A DNA stretch of 10,562 nucleotides from Oscillospiraceae bacterium (GCA_020025575.1 JAHHRW010000025.1:1-10562), one strand, 5' to 3'. Shown: positions 1 through 6,338, numbered from the stretch's first letter. Numbers and translations: made by a program. Notes: generated by a model from the sequence alone, not told the origin.

Positions 1-59
1 AGGACTCGAACAGACTGCCGCTTAGGAGGGGCCCGTTATATCCATTTAACTAAGGGAGC
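1..59 (-). tRNA. tRNA-Arg(CCU)-like sequence, partial and degenerate
   Basis: Read on the minus strand, this gives a 7-nt acceptor-like GCTCCCT, then TA, a perfectly paired D stem GTTA/TAAC around AATGGATA, an anticodon loop CTCCTAA (anticodon CCU, Arg) and a T-loop-like TTCGAGTC. The D-arm and anticodon loop match what I recall of bacterial tRNA-Arg(CCU). It does not fold cleanly. The anticodon stem is GGCCC/GCGGC with mismatches, as if one base were lost from GCCGC. Only about six bases separate the anticodon stem from the T loop, where about ten are expected. The 3' acceptor lies beyond position 1. It is probably a decayed or recombined tRNA gene. A functional unusual tRNA is less likely but cannot be excluded without the missing end. 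Confidence 0.5.
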
Positions 60-100
60 ATATACGGAATATTTCATTTTTTGCGTATTGGGGGGATGGG

Positions 101-151
101 TCTACCTTCCGTTTAGGAGGCGGCCCCTCAATCCTGCTGAGCTACTAGAGC
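101..151 (-). pseudogene. tRNA-Arg(CCU) remnant lacking the T arm
   Basis: Minus strand: acceptor-like GCTCTAG, TA, D-arm GCTC-AGCAGGATT-GAGG, then GCCGC before the anticodon loop CTCCTAA and ACGGA after it. The 5' half is a good tRNA. The 3' side is poor: anticodon-stem pairs 27:43 and 31:39 are mismatched, and no TTCGA-type T loop follows, since the next bases run into a C-rich stretch. The TATGCTC start and the CTCCTAA loop are shared with the partial copy at 1-59, and the two loops lie 91 bp apart in direct orientation. This reads as a truncated duplicate or an attachment-site scar. Confidence 0.5.
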
Positions 152-171
152 ATACCAACATATTGTAGCGG

Positions 172-210
172 AAAAAGGGAATCCTGTCAATGATGGAATC
201 CCTGTTTTTA
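172..210. terminator. weak hairpin with flanking A and T runs
   Basis: An 8-bp imperfect stem (177-184 with 195-202, one A-A mismatch) encloses a 10-base loop. Five A's lie on the left and TGTTTTTA on the right, so it could act as a weak terminator on either strand. It sits upstream of the prfB promoter and would insulate prfB from upstream transcription. The mismatch and large loop keep confidence low. Confidence 0.3.
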
Positions 211-243
211 TTCGGAAAATCAGGGGAATTTGGGAAAATACTC

Positions 244-272
244 TTTACAGAACGAGGAAATCCCGTTATAAT
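244..272 (+). promoter_or_regulatory. SigA-type promoter of prfB
   Basis: A -35 box TTTACA (244-249, five of six consensus bases) and a perfect -10 box TATAAT (267-272) are separated by exactly 17 bp. Transcription should start near 279, leaving a leader of about 35 nt before the prfB ATG. Confidence 0.8.
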
Positions 273-314
273 AAGATAAACTATGTAATTTTGACGAAAT
301 GAGAGTATTGTCTT

Positions 315-1442
315 ATGAATATTGAATTTGAAGCATATAAGGGAAAGCTCAATGATTTGCGTCCTGCGCTGGATGGACTTTCTGAATCGCTGAATTTGGA
401 TGGTCTGCGCAATGAACTGGAGCGTCTTCATGCAATGCAGGAAGCCCCTGGATTCTGGGATGATCCTGAGAAAAGCCAGAAGATCGTTATGAAAGCAAAG
501 ACAGCTGAAAACAAAATTGAGCGTTACGAGAAAATGGTCGCGACCTGGGATGACCTGATGACCATTTGTGAAATGGCATTGGAAGAAGAGGACGATTCCA
601 TGCTGGATGAGCTGAAGGAAGGCTTTGAGAAACTTTCCGAGGGCATGGAGTCCTGCCGATTGGAAACCCTGTTGACGGGCAACTATGACAGCAACAATGC
701 GCTGATGAGTTTCCACGCTGGCGCAGGCGGCACAGAGGCACAGGATTGGTGCCAGATGCTCTATCGTATGTACACCCGCTGGGCTGAGCGTCACGGCTTC
801 ACCTACAAGATCCTGGATTATCTGGAAGGCGATGAGGCAGGCCTCAAGAGTGCAGATATTCTGATTGAGGGTGAGAATGCCTACGGATTTTTGAAAGGGG
901 AGAACGGCGTCCATCGTCTGGTACGCGTATCTCCGTTTGATTCCAACGCTCGCCGCCAGACTTCTTTCTCCGCCATCGAGGTCATTCCTGAAATCCAGGA
1001 TGAATCTCAGGATGTAGAGATCAAGCCTGAGGACTACGAGATGCAGGTGTTCCGTTCTTCCGGTGCAGGTGGTCAGCACATCAACAAGACTTCTTCAGCG
1101 GTACGTTTGATCCACAAAGCGACTGGTATCACGGTTGCTTGTCAGACCGAGCGCAGCCAGTTCCAGAACAAGGAAAACTGTCTGCGTATGCTGCGTTCCA
1201 AGCTGGTTGAGATCAAGGAGCGGGAGCATCTGGATAAGATTTCCGATATTAAGGGTGTTCAGCAGAAAATCGAGTGGGGCAGCCAGATCCGCAACTATGT
1301 GTTCATGCCCTATACCCTGGTCAAGGATACCCGCACAGGCTGCGAAACCTCTAATGTTAATGCAGTTATGGATGGTGCGCTGGATCCCTTTATTGAGAGC
1401 TACTTGAATTGCCTCGCTACGGGCAACTGGGTACAAAAGTAA
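315..1442 (+). CDS. prfB: Peptide chain release factor 2 (RF2)
   Basis: RF2 recognises UAA and UGA stop codons in the ribosomal A site and triggers hydrolysis of peptidyl-tRNA. The 375-residue product is full length. It has an N-terminal helical domain (about 1-110), the RF2-type anticodon-mimicking tripeptide SPF at 206-208 within RVSPFDSNARRQTS, and the catalytic GGQ loop at 252-254 within SSGAGGQHIN. SPF rather than PxT separates it from RF1. Many bacterial prfB genes need a +1 frameshift at an in-frame UGA near codon 25. Here the frame runs straight through that region (codons 22-26 read CTT TCT GAA TCG CTG), so this control is absent. The ribosome-binding site is weak (GAGAG, 301-305), and the start is fixed mainly by family alignment and the promoter upstream. 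The gene stands alone and ends in TAA just before a strong terminator. Confidence 0.97.
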   Translation: MNIEFEAYKGKLNDLRPALDGLSESLNLDGLRNELERLHAMQEAPGFWDDPEKSQKIVMKAKTAENKIERYEKMVATWDDLMTICEMALEEEDDSMLDELKEGFEKLSEGMESCRLETLLTGNYDSNNALMSFHAGAGGTEAQDWCQMLYRMYTRWAERHGFTYKILDYLEGDEAGLKSADILIEGENAYGFLKGENGVHRLVRVSPFDSNARRQTSFSAIEVIPEIQDESQDVEIKPEDYEMQVFRSSGAGGQHINKTSSAVRLIHKATGITVACQTERSQFQNKENCLRMLRSKLVEIKEREHLDKISDIKGVQQKIEWGSQIRNYVFMPYTLVKDTRTGCETSNVNAVMDGALDPFIESYLNCLATGNWVQK

Positions 1443-1447
1443 TATGC

Positions 1448-1479
1448 AAAATGCCTTCCGGTTTCGGAAGGCATTTTTT
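1448..1479. terminator. Intrinsic terminator after prfB
   Basis: A perfect 10-bp stem, ATGCCTTCCG (1451-1460) with CGGAAGGCAT (1465-1474), carries a GTTT loop and is followed by a T run. The A's on the left extend the stem and allow some activity on the minus strand too. It lies six bases after the prfB stop codon. Confidence 0.9.
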
Positions 1480-1510
1480 ATGCACAGGATGTAGCAATGC
1501 TGTGGATAAC

Positions 1511-1541
1511 AAAAAGGCTGTTGCAAAAGCAACAGCCTTTT
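1511..1541 (-). terminator. Intrinsic terminator of the infC-rpmI-rplT operon
   Basis: A perfect 13-bp stem (1512-1524 with 1529-1541) with an AAAA/TTTT tetraloop is followed on the minus strand by a U run (complement of 1511-1515). It lies 21 bp past the rplT stop. With the hairpin at 1448-1479 it separates two convergent units by separate terminators. Confidence 0.9.
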
Positions 1542-1562
1542 CATATTTAAGCGAACTGTAAA

Positions 1563-1916
1563 TTACAGGGCAGCCTTTGCCTTCTCAACCAGAGCTGCGA
1601 AAGCGGTGGGATCCTGAATAGCCATTTCGGACAGGCTCTTACGGTTCATCTCGATGCCAGCCTTCTTGATACCGTTCATGAAGGTGGAGTAGTTCATGCC
1701 GTAGGGAGCGACAGCAGCGCTCAGACGGGTGATCCACATTCTGCGATAGGTACGCTTCTTCAGCTTACGGCCGACGAAAGCGTAGTTGCCGGACTTCATG
1801 ACAGCCTGCTTGGCCATCTTAAAGTGGCGGGACTTGGAACCCCAGTAGCCCTTAGCCAGCTTCAGGGTAGCATTTCTTCTCTTGCGCGTCATCATTGCGC
1901 CTTTAACTCTTGCCAT
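1563..1916 (-). CDS. rplT: 50S ribosomal protein L20
   Basis: L20 binds 23S rRNA early in large-subunit assembly and, in several bacteria, also binds its own operon leader as a repressor. The 117-residue product has the family's usual length and typical N-terminus MARVKGAMMTRKRRNATLKLAKGYWGSKSR. The basic N-terminal extension (about 1-60) threads into rRNA and the globular C-terminal domain covers about 60-117. A strong AGGAGG (1925-1930) lies 8 bases upstream of the ATG. It is the last gene of the operon, 22 bp after rpmI. In Firmicutes its product is the expected effector of the attenuator ahead of infC. Confidence 0.98.
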   Translation of the reverse strand: MARVKGAMMTRKRRNATLKLAKGYWGSKSRHFKMAKQAVMKSGNYAFVGRKLKKRTYRRMWITRLSAAVAPYGMNYSTFMNGIKKAGIEMNRKSLSEMAIQDPTAFAALVEKAKAAL

Positions 1917-1938
1917 TTATAATATCCTCCTCTTCCTC

Positions 1939-2136
1939 TTATTTGTAAGGGATCATCTTCTTGATGGTCTCGACATTGGTCACATCAGCGTAAGCGGTGG
2001 TACGCAGACGACGGGTACGCTTGGTGTCCTTCTTGGTGAGGATGTGGCTCTTGTAAGCGCGGGCTCTCTTAACCTTACCGGACTTGGTCAGGTTGAATCT
2101 CTTCTTTGCACCGCTATGGGTTTTCAGCTTGGGCAT
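1939..2136 (-). CDS. rpmI: 50S ribosomal protein L35
   Basis: A small, very basic large-subunit protein of 65 residues with the family's N-terminus MPKLKTHSGAKKRFNLTKSG and the basic core KRTRRLR. The open frame extends upstream to 2169, but the ATG at 2134-2136 is chosen because it matches the conserved MPKxKTHxGAKKR start and follows an AAGGAGA ribosome-binding site at about 9 bases. It is the middle gene of infC-rpmI-rplT, 39 bp after infC and 22 bp before rplT, the standard order across bacteria. Confidence 0.97.
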   Translation of the reverse strand: MPKLKTHSGAKKRFNLTKSGKVKRARAYKSHILTKKDTKRTRRLRTTAYADVTNVETIKKMIPYK

Positions 2137-2175
2137 AGTAGGTTCTCCTTCCGTTTCTTTCGTTGTCAAGCTCGA

Positions 2176-2694
2176 TTACTTGCTATTCTTTGGGGATAAA
2201 AACATTGCCATGAAGCGACCGTCCAGCTTGGGATTCTTTTCCATGGTGGCCACTTCGGCACACTCGTCGGCAAAGGTGAGCAAAAGCTTTTCGCCGATAT
2301 TGGTATGGGCCATTTCACGGCCGCGGAAACGAACACTGACCTTGACGCGGTTGCCGTCGTTCAGGAACTTCTGGGCAGCCTTAATCTTGGTGTTCAGATC
2401 GTTTGTGTCGATGCTGGGACTCATGCGAATCTCTTTGATTTCCACGACCCGCTGATTCTTACGGGCTTCCTTTTCACGTTTCTTCTGATCGAAACAGAAT
2501 TTGGAATAGTCCATAATCTTACAGACAGGGGGGATGGCGTTGGGAGAGATTTTCACCAGATCCAGACCCTGCTCTTCAGCAAGCTGGTTGGCTTGTGCAG
2601 CGGACATAATACCCAACTGGGCACCGTCTGCACCGATAACACGGAGTTCCTTGTCGCGAATCTCTTCGTTGAGCTGATGGTCTAACTTGGCTAT
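2176..2694 (-). CDS. infC: Translation initiation factor IF-3, AUA start
   Basis: IF-3 binds the 30S subunit, blocks premature 50S joining and rejects wrong start codons and initiator-tRNA mispairing. The 172-residue product has the N-terminal domain (about 1-78, with LNEEIRDKELRVIGADGAQLGI and KIMDYSKFCFDQKKREKEARKN) and the C-terminal domain (about 82-172, with EIKEIRMSPSIDTNDLNTK and VRFRGREMAHTNIG). No ATG, GTG or TTG sits in a sensible place. The best start is ATA at 2692-2694, eight bases after GGAGG and one residue before AKLDHQLNEEIR. Rare starts such as AUU or AUA are a hallmark of infC, because IF-3 discriminates against them and so limits its own synthesis. The frame stays open upstream to 2862, but that part is the regulatory leader. 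Confidence 0.93.
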   Translation of the reverse strand: MAKLDHQLNEEIRDKELRVIGADGAQLGIMSAAQANQLAEEQGLDLVKISPNAIPPVCKIMDYSKFCFDQKKREKEARKNQRVVEIKEIRMSPSIDTNDLNTKIKAAQKFLNDGNRVKVSVRFRGREMAHTNIGEKLLLTFADECAEVATMEKNPKLDGRFMAMFLSPKNSK

Positions 2695-2846
2695 GGTAAG
2701 CACCTCCAATGAATCAATAAAAAAGCGGATGCCAAAGCATCCGCACAGTTCCAAAGTACCTACCCTGTCACAGGGCAAGAAAGGGAATGTTAACCTCTTT
2801 GCAGGATTTGCGGGAGGTGAGGCGGATGTTAGGCCTTCTTCGTTAC
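2695..2846 (-). ncRNA. infC-rpmI-rplT leader, probable L20 autoregulatory leader
   Basis: About 150 nt separate the predicted transcription start from the infC start codon. Seen in sequence: the attenuator hairpin (2725-2744), a CCCTG/CAGGG hairpin (2763-2775), and an upstream CATCCGC (minus strand of 2822-2828) identical to part of the terminator's 3' arm and therefore complementary to its 5' arm. Pairing of that segment with the 5' arm would block the terminator. L20 as the ligand is inferred from the operon and from Firmicute precedent. I could not check it against the L20 leader family model. Confidence 0.7.
2719..2744 (-). terminator. Leader attenuator ahead of infC
   Basis: Minus strand: a perfect 8-bp stem GCGGATGC/GCATCCGC (2744-2737 with 2732-2725), loop TTTG, then six U's, all upstream of the infC ribosome-binding site. 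A terminator between a promoter and the first gene indicates transcription attenuation. In Bacillus subtilis the infC operon is controlled this way by L20, and the same is inferred here. Confidence 0.85.
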
Positions 2847-2852
2847 CTGAGC

Positions 2853-2881
2853 ATTTTAGCACAGGATTTTTGTAATGTCAA
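2853..2881 (-). promoter_or_regulatory. SigA-type promoter of the infC operon
   Basis: Minus strand: a perfect -35 TTGACA (complement of 2876-2881), a 17-bp spacer and a -10 TAAAAT (complement of 2853-2858). Near-consensus strength suits a ribosomal-protein operon. The start is predicted near 2846. Confidence 0.87.
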
Positions 2882-2964
2882 GTGGTATTTTTATGTTGCC
2901 TCAAAACAGTTCCGGATGGAATAATCTATTCCCAGATGGGTAGAATCATACCGGAAGATTTTAA

Positions 2965-3405
2965 TCAGCCAGCAAGCACATCGGCTTTGACAACGCCCTC
3001 AGTTTTGGAAAGATCAGAAAGGAGTTCCTCCAGAGAAACCTTTAGCTGAGCGGTTTCTGCGGTGATGGTCACGAGTGCGCAGCCGTTGGTGGGGATGGTC
3101 TGGTTGATGGTCAGGATATTTGCGTGCCACTTTGCAAAACAGGCAAGGATTGCAGACAGAACACCGGGTTCGTCGTGCAGGTTCAGATGGAAAGTGATAA
3201 TTCGACCGATCATCATGTTATGGAAAGGGAGAATCGAATCACGGTATTTGTAGAAGGCACTGCGGCTGATATCGGTGCGGCGCGTTGCCTCGTTTACAGT
3301 TGAAACTTCGCCGGAGTCCAGAAGTCGCTTGGCTTCTGCAACTTTCAAAAACACATCCGGCAGGGCACAGGCTTCGACGATGTAGTATTTGGGTGCGCTA
3401 GACAT
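2965..3405 (-). CDS. pheB: ACT domain-containing protein, PheB/UPF0735 family
   Basis: The 146-residue product matches the UPF0735/PheB family in length and layout. A short N-terminal segment (YYIVEACALPDVFLKVAEAK) leads to a helix-turn-helix-like stretch (35-56, with TRRTDISRSAFYKYRD) and a C-terminal ACT domain (about 69-144, with FHLNLHDEPGVLSAIL and ILTINQTIP). ACT domains bind amino acids. The B. subtilis relative is encoded next to prephenate dehydratase and may relate to aromatic amino-acid control, but its function is not firmly known. The start is the ATG at 3403-3405, eight bases after AGGAGG (3414-3419). The ATG two codons upstream is too close to that site. No phe or aro gene is nearby, so the context gives no functional support. 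Confidence 0.9.
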   Translation of the reverse strand: MSSAPKYYIVEACALPDVFLKVAEAKRLLDSGEVSTVNEATRRTDISRSAFYKYRDSILPFHNMMIGRIITFHLNLHDEPGVLSAILACFAKWHANILTINQTIPTNGCALVTITAETAQLKVSLEELLSDLSKTEGVVKADVLAG

Positions 3406-3460
3406 AATCATAACCTCCTGATGTGCGCAATTGTATGTATTGCGTGGATAATTCTTCTGT

Positions 3461-3488
3461 ATTCTAGCATATTTTGGGAAAAATGCAA
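3461..3488 (-). promoter_or_regulatory. Probable promoter of the ACT-domain gene
   Basis: Minus strand: extended -10 TGCTAGAAT (hexamer complement of 3461-3466) with a weak -35 TTGCAT (complement of 3483-3488) 16 bp away. The extended TGn offsets the poor -35. It lies inside the short divergent region shared with the membrane-protein gene. Confidence 0.5.
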
Positions 3489-3512
3489 GAGGAAAGGGAA
3501 AGGAGCTGCGAT

Positions 3513-4565
3513 TTGGAAAGAAAGCATGTGGAAAAAATTGGAACTTTTGTCGTGATATTCTTCGGAGTATTATTGGCAATGCGGTACGTATTTCCCATAG
3601 TTTTGCCGTTTTTGCTGGGGCTATTCATTGCAATGATTTCAGCTCCAGGGGTTAGGTTTTTGCAGGAACGCATTCATTTACCGAGAGCGCTGGCCTGTTT
3701 CCTTGCGGTAACACTGGAATTAGTCCTGCTTTTCGGGCTGATGTGGCTGCTGTTTGCGCTGGGATATCGGGAGCTTACAGCCATCGCAAAGGGAATACCG
3801 GACATGGTTCAGCAGTTGACAGACCATGTTGCCTTTGTTCGCAGCTGGATGCTGGATTGGGTGCATCAGCTGCCTCCGGGGCTGTCGGCGGCGCTGGACC
3901 ATACCGTTACAGAATTCTTCACCGGTGGCAGCATCCTTTTGGAGAAGGGGGCATCCGGGGCGTTATCCCTGATTGGGGTACTGCTGGGTGGTATCCCGGG
4001 AGGGGCGATTCTGGTGGGTACAGCGGTAATTTCGGGGTACATGATTGCTGTGCAGCTTCCAGTTATGCAGAAAAGACTTCTGTCAAGCAATTTCTGGAAA
4101 AAACAACTTTCCCCAGTGGTGCTGCGGTTGAAGGAAACGGTTGGTTGCTGGCTGAAGGCTCAGGTAAAACTATCCGGTATCACGCTGGGAATTGTGGCAG
4201 TGGGCTTGTTGATTCTGCGGACAAAGTACAGTATCCTTTGGGCGTTCGTGATTGCTCTGGTGGATGCGGTTCCAATGTTGGGAACGGGGACGATTCTGAT
4301 TCCATGGGCGCTGATCTGCCTGATTCAGGGAGAAACCGTGCGGGCAATTGGACTTGTGGGGGTATATGTAACGGCCATGCTGATGCGGTCTGCTATGGAG
4401 CCCAAACTGGTGGGCAAACAGTTGGGGCTGAACCCACTGCTGACCTTGGTGGCTCTTTATGCAGGGTATCGGCTATGGGGCGTTATGGGGATGATTCTGG
4501 CCCCAATCCTTGCGGTTACCGCCCACCAACTGGTCAATATCCGTAATGGGGACTTGAACAGTTGA
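3513..4565 (+). CDS. AI-2E family transporter, YtvI-like integral membrane protein
   Basis: The 350-residue polytopic membrane protein belongs to the AI-2E/UPF0118 permease family. Hydrophobic segments lie at about 10-44 (two close passes), 58-84, 150-182, 218-236, 241-275, 278-294 and 308-336, with a soluble loop at about 86-145. The C-terminal signature DAVPMLGTGTILIPWA (251-266), then EPKLVGKQLGLNPL, resembles the sporulation membrane protein YtvI more than the quorum-signal exporter. The substrate is unknown, and a sporulation role is inference. The start is taken as TTG at 3513-3515, seven bases after AAGGAG (3500-3505). An in-frame TTG at 3474 and ATG at 3483 have no ribosome-binding site and would add a charged tail overlapping the divergent promoter. 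It is divergent from pheB and 37 bp upstream of the rluD-like gene. Confidence 0.88.
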   Translation: MERKHVEKIGTFVVIFFGVLLAMRYVFPIVLPFLLGLFIAMISAPGVRFLQERIHLPRALACFLAVTLELVLLFGLMWLLFALGYRELTAIAKGIPDMVQQLTDHVAFVRSWMLDWVHQLPPGLSAALDHTVTEFFTGGSILLEKGASGALSLIGVLLGGIPGGAILVGTAVISGYMIAVQLPVMQKRLLSSNFWKKQLSPVVLRLKETVGCWLKAQVKLSGITLGIVAVGLLILRTKYSILWAFVIALVDAVPMLGTGTILIPWALICLIQGETVRAIGLVGVYVTAMLMRSAMEPKLVGKQLGLNPLLTLVALYAGYRLWGVMGMILAPILAVTAHQLVNIRNGDLNS

Positions 4566-4581
4566 AGGGATTTGGTATAAT
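4554..4581 (+). promoter_or_regulatory. Promoter of the rluD-like gene
   Basis: -35 TTGAAC (4554-4559, four of six consensus bases), a 16-bp spacer and a perfect -10 TATAAT (4576-4581). The -35 overlaps the last codons of the upstream membrane-protein gene. The predicted start near 4588 leaves a leader of only about 15 nt holding the ribosome-binding site. Confidence 0.65.
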
Positions 4582-4602
4582 AAACCAAAAGGAAGTGAAA
4601 CT

Positions 4603-5484
4603 GTGGAACTGAATCAGCAAGTCCGGCGTTCGGGCAGATTATCAGATATTTTAAAGCAAGAGATGCATATTTCTACGGGGCTCATGAATCGATTGAAATG
4701 GGATGAACGTATTTTGGTGAACGGCATCCCCCGGCGAACCAATTATATGGTCCAACAGGGGGATGTGGTTTGCGTGATACTAGATGAGCCGGAGCCTGAG
4801 TACCCGGCAGAGGACACACCTCTTGAAATCCTGTACGAGGATGACCATATTTTAGCGGTAGACAAGGACCCCGGAATCCTGATTCACCCTTCGCGTAACC
4901 GGGATTCCGGAACCCTTGCCAATGCGGTGGCTGGATACTATCGCCGCACCGGGCAAAAATGCGCATTTCATCCGGTGACCCGGCTGGATCGTGATACGTA
5001 TGGTGTGGTGCTGCTTGCGAAAAACTCCCACGCCCATGCTTTGCTCAGTGAATGCAACGCCCAGGGAAAGCTGCAAAAAACCTACGAGGCGCTGGTGTTT
5101 TCTCAGCCGCCGGAGCAGGAAGGAATCGTGGATGCTCCCATTCAGAGGAGACCATTGCCAAGCCTGCTGCGCTATGTTAGTCCGGATGGAAAGCCCTCTC
5201 GGACAGATTATCGGGTGTTGCAGATGTTTGGCCATTCCAGTTTACTGGAGCTGACACCTGTTACGGGGCGAACCCATCAGCTGCGGATTCACTGTGCGTA
5301 CATGGGGTGTCCCATTTTGGGGGATCCCCAGTACGGAACAGAAGAATCCAAGGCATATTCTGCACAGCTGGGGCTTACATATCAACGGTTATGTGCAAAG
5401 AGACTGGAGTTTATCCACCCAATTACAGGCAAGTGTGTGCATCTGAAATCCAAAATGAGCGCAGAAATTGAAAAAAATCCCTGA
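4603..5484 (+). CDS. RluA/RluD-family pseudouridine synthase
   Basis: The enzyme isomerises specific uridines to pseudouridine in rRNA or tRNA. The 293-residue product has an N-terminal S4-like RNA-binding region (about 10-60, with RLSDILKQE and ILVNGIPRRTNYMVQQGD) and a catalytic domain from about 75. The catalytic motif HPVTRLDRDTYGVVL places the nucleophilic aspartate at D129. Downstream family blocks KTYEALV, SRTDYRVL, LELTPVTGRTHQLRIH and GCPILGDPQYG are all present. The GTG start (4603-4605) follows AAGGAAG at about seven bases. The target cannot be read from sequence: RluD acts on 23S helix 69, but Firmicutes carry several paralogues, so no specific symbol is given. It converges on tpiA. 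Confidence 0.93.
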   Translation: MELNQQVRRSGRLSDILKQEMHISTGLMNRLKWDERILVNGIPRRTNYMVQQGDVVCVILDEPEPEYPAEDTPLEILYEDDHILAVDKDPGILIHPSRNRDSGTLANAVAGYYRRTGQKCAFHPVTRLDRDTYGVVLLAKNSHAHALLSECNAQGKLQKTYEALVFSQPPEQEGIVDAPIQRRPLPSLLRYVSPDGKPSRTDYRVLQMFGHSSLLELTPVTGRTHQLRIHCAYMGCPILGDPQYGTEESKAYSAQLGLTYQRLCAKRLEFIHPITGKCVHLKSKMSAEIEKNP

Positions 5485-5506
5485 CACCGAAGTGTCGGGG
5501 ATTTTT
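5473..5506. terminator. Bidirectional terminator between the rluD-like gene and tpiA
   Basis: A 12-bp stem (5476-5487 with 5492-5503, one G-T pair) capped by a CGAA tetraloop has seven A's on the left and a T run on the right, so both strands end in U tracts. The left arm includes the last codons and stop of the rluD-like gene. It can end both that unit and the trmL-pgk-tpiA unit. Confidence 0.9.
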
Positions 5507-5524
5507 GTATCCATGATTTGAAAA

Positions 5525-6301
5525 TCAGGCAGTGGGCTGGTTGGCAGCATTGATGATCTGCAGGAACTTCTCAGGAACCAGAGATGCACCACCAATCAGA
5601 CCGCCATCGATGTCGGGCTGAGCCAACAGCTCGAAAGCGTTCTTCTCGTTCATAGAGCCGCCGTACAGAATGGAGATTGCACGAGCGTTCTTGGAGCTGT
5701 ACAGCTTGCGAACGACAGTACGGATGTGCTCACAGACTTCCTCAGCCTGCTCAGGAGTAGCAGTTTTGCCGGTGCCGATCGCCCAAATGGGTTCGTAAGC
5801 AATAACGACTTTGCGGATCTTGTCTTCAGAAACACCCTGCAGGCCGGCCTTGATCTGCATAGCAATCCACTCAGAAGTGATGCCGGACTCGCGCTGCTCC
5901 AGGCTCTCGCCGCAGCACATAATGGGGATCAGGCCAGCTTCCAGAGCAGCCAGAACCTTTGCATTGACATCAGCATCGGTTTCGCCCATAGCGCGGCGCT
6001 CGGAGTGTCCAATGATGACATACTTACAGCCAGCATCCACCAGCATGTTGGTAGCGATTTCACCGGTGTATGCACCGCTGGCGTTGGCGTTGCAGTTCTC
6101 AGCACCGATACCTACGCGGGTCTCACGCATAGCGCGGACAGCGGCAGGGATGCAAACGGAGGGAACGCACAGAGCAACATCGCACCAACGGCCCTTAGGC
6201 ATCATGCCCTTAAATGCGGTCATGAATTCCTTGGTCTCGCTGGGAGTCTTGTTCATCTTCCAGTTGCCTGCGATAATAGTCTTACGATACTTTCTGTTCA
6301 T
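5525..6301 (-). CDS. tpiA: Triosephosphate isomerase
   Basis: Interconverts dihydroxyacetone phosphate and glyceraldehyde 3-phosphate in cytoplasmic glycolysis. The 258-residue TIM barrel carries all catalytic elements: the phosphate-binding/catalytic lysine K15 in AGNWKMNKT, the electrophilic H99 in IIGHSERR, the base E170 in AYEPIWAIGTGK (followed by mobile loop 6), and the phosphate-binding YGGSMN and GGLIGGASL near the C-terminus. The open frame continues upstream to 6340. The ATG at 6299-6301 is chosen because AAGGAG lies eight bases before it and the N-terminus then fits the family. It is the last gene of trmL-pgk-tpiA, 84 bp after pgk. The gap holds a strong hairpin. Confidence 0.98.
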   Translation of the reverse strand: MNRKYRKTIIAGNWKMNKTPSETKEFMTAFKGMMPKGRWCDVALCVPSVCIPAAVRAMRETRVGIGAENCNANASGAYTGEIATNMLVDAGCKYVIIGHSERRAMGETDADVNAKVLAALEAGLIPIMCCGESLEQRESGITSEWIAMQIKAGLQGVSEDKIRKVVIAYEPIWAIGTGKTATPEQAEEVCEHIRTVVRKLYSSKNARAISILYGGSMNEKNAFELLAQPDIDGGLIGGASLVPEKFLQIINAANQPTA

Positions 6302-6338
6302 GGTGGATTCTCCTTGTTGTATATGTTCATTACATGGC

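Noticed and set aside
102..1079. Long minus-strand open frame (325 codons) antisense to prfB
   Set aside because: It runs through the prfB promoter and coding strand, has no ribosome-binding site or family resemblance, and is explained as the shadow of prfB, whose SPF and GGQ motifs are unmistakable.
2695..2862. In-frame 56-codon N-terminal extension of infC
   Set aside because: The frame stays open, but it covers the attenuator hairpin and infC ribosome-binding site. Its residues have no IF-3 similarity, and the ATG at 2860-2862 lies upstream of the predicted transcription start and -10 box.
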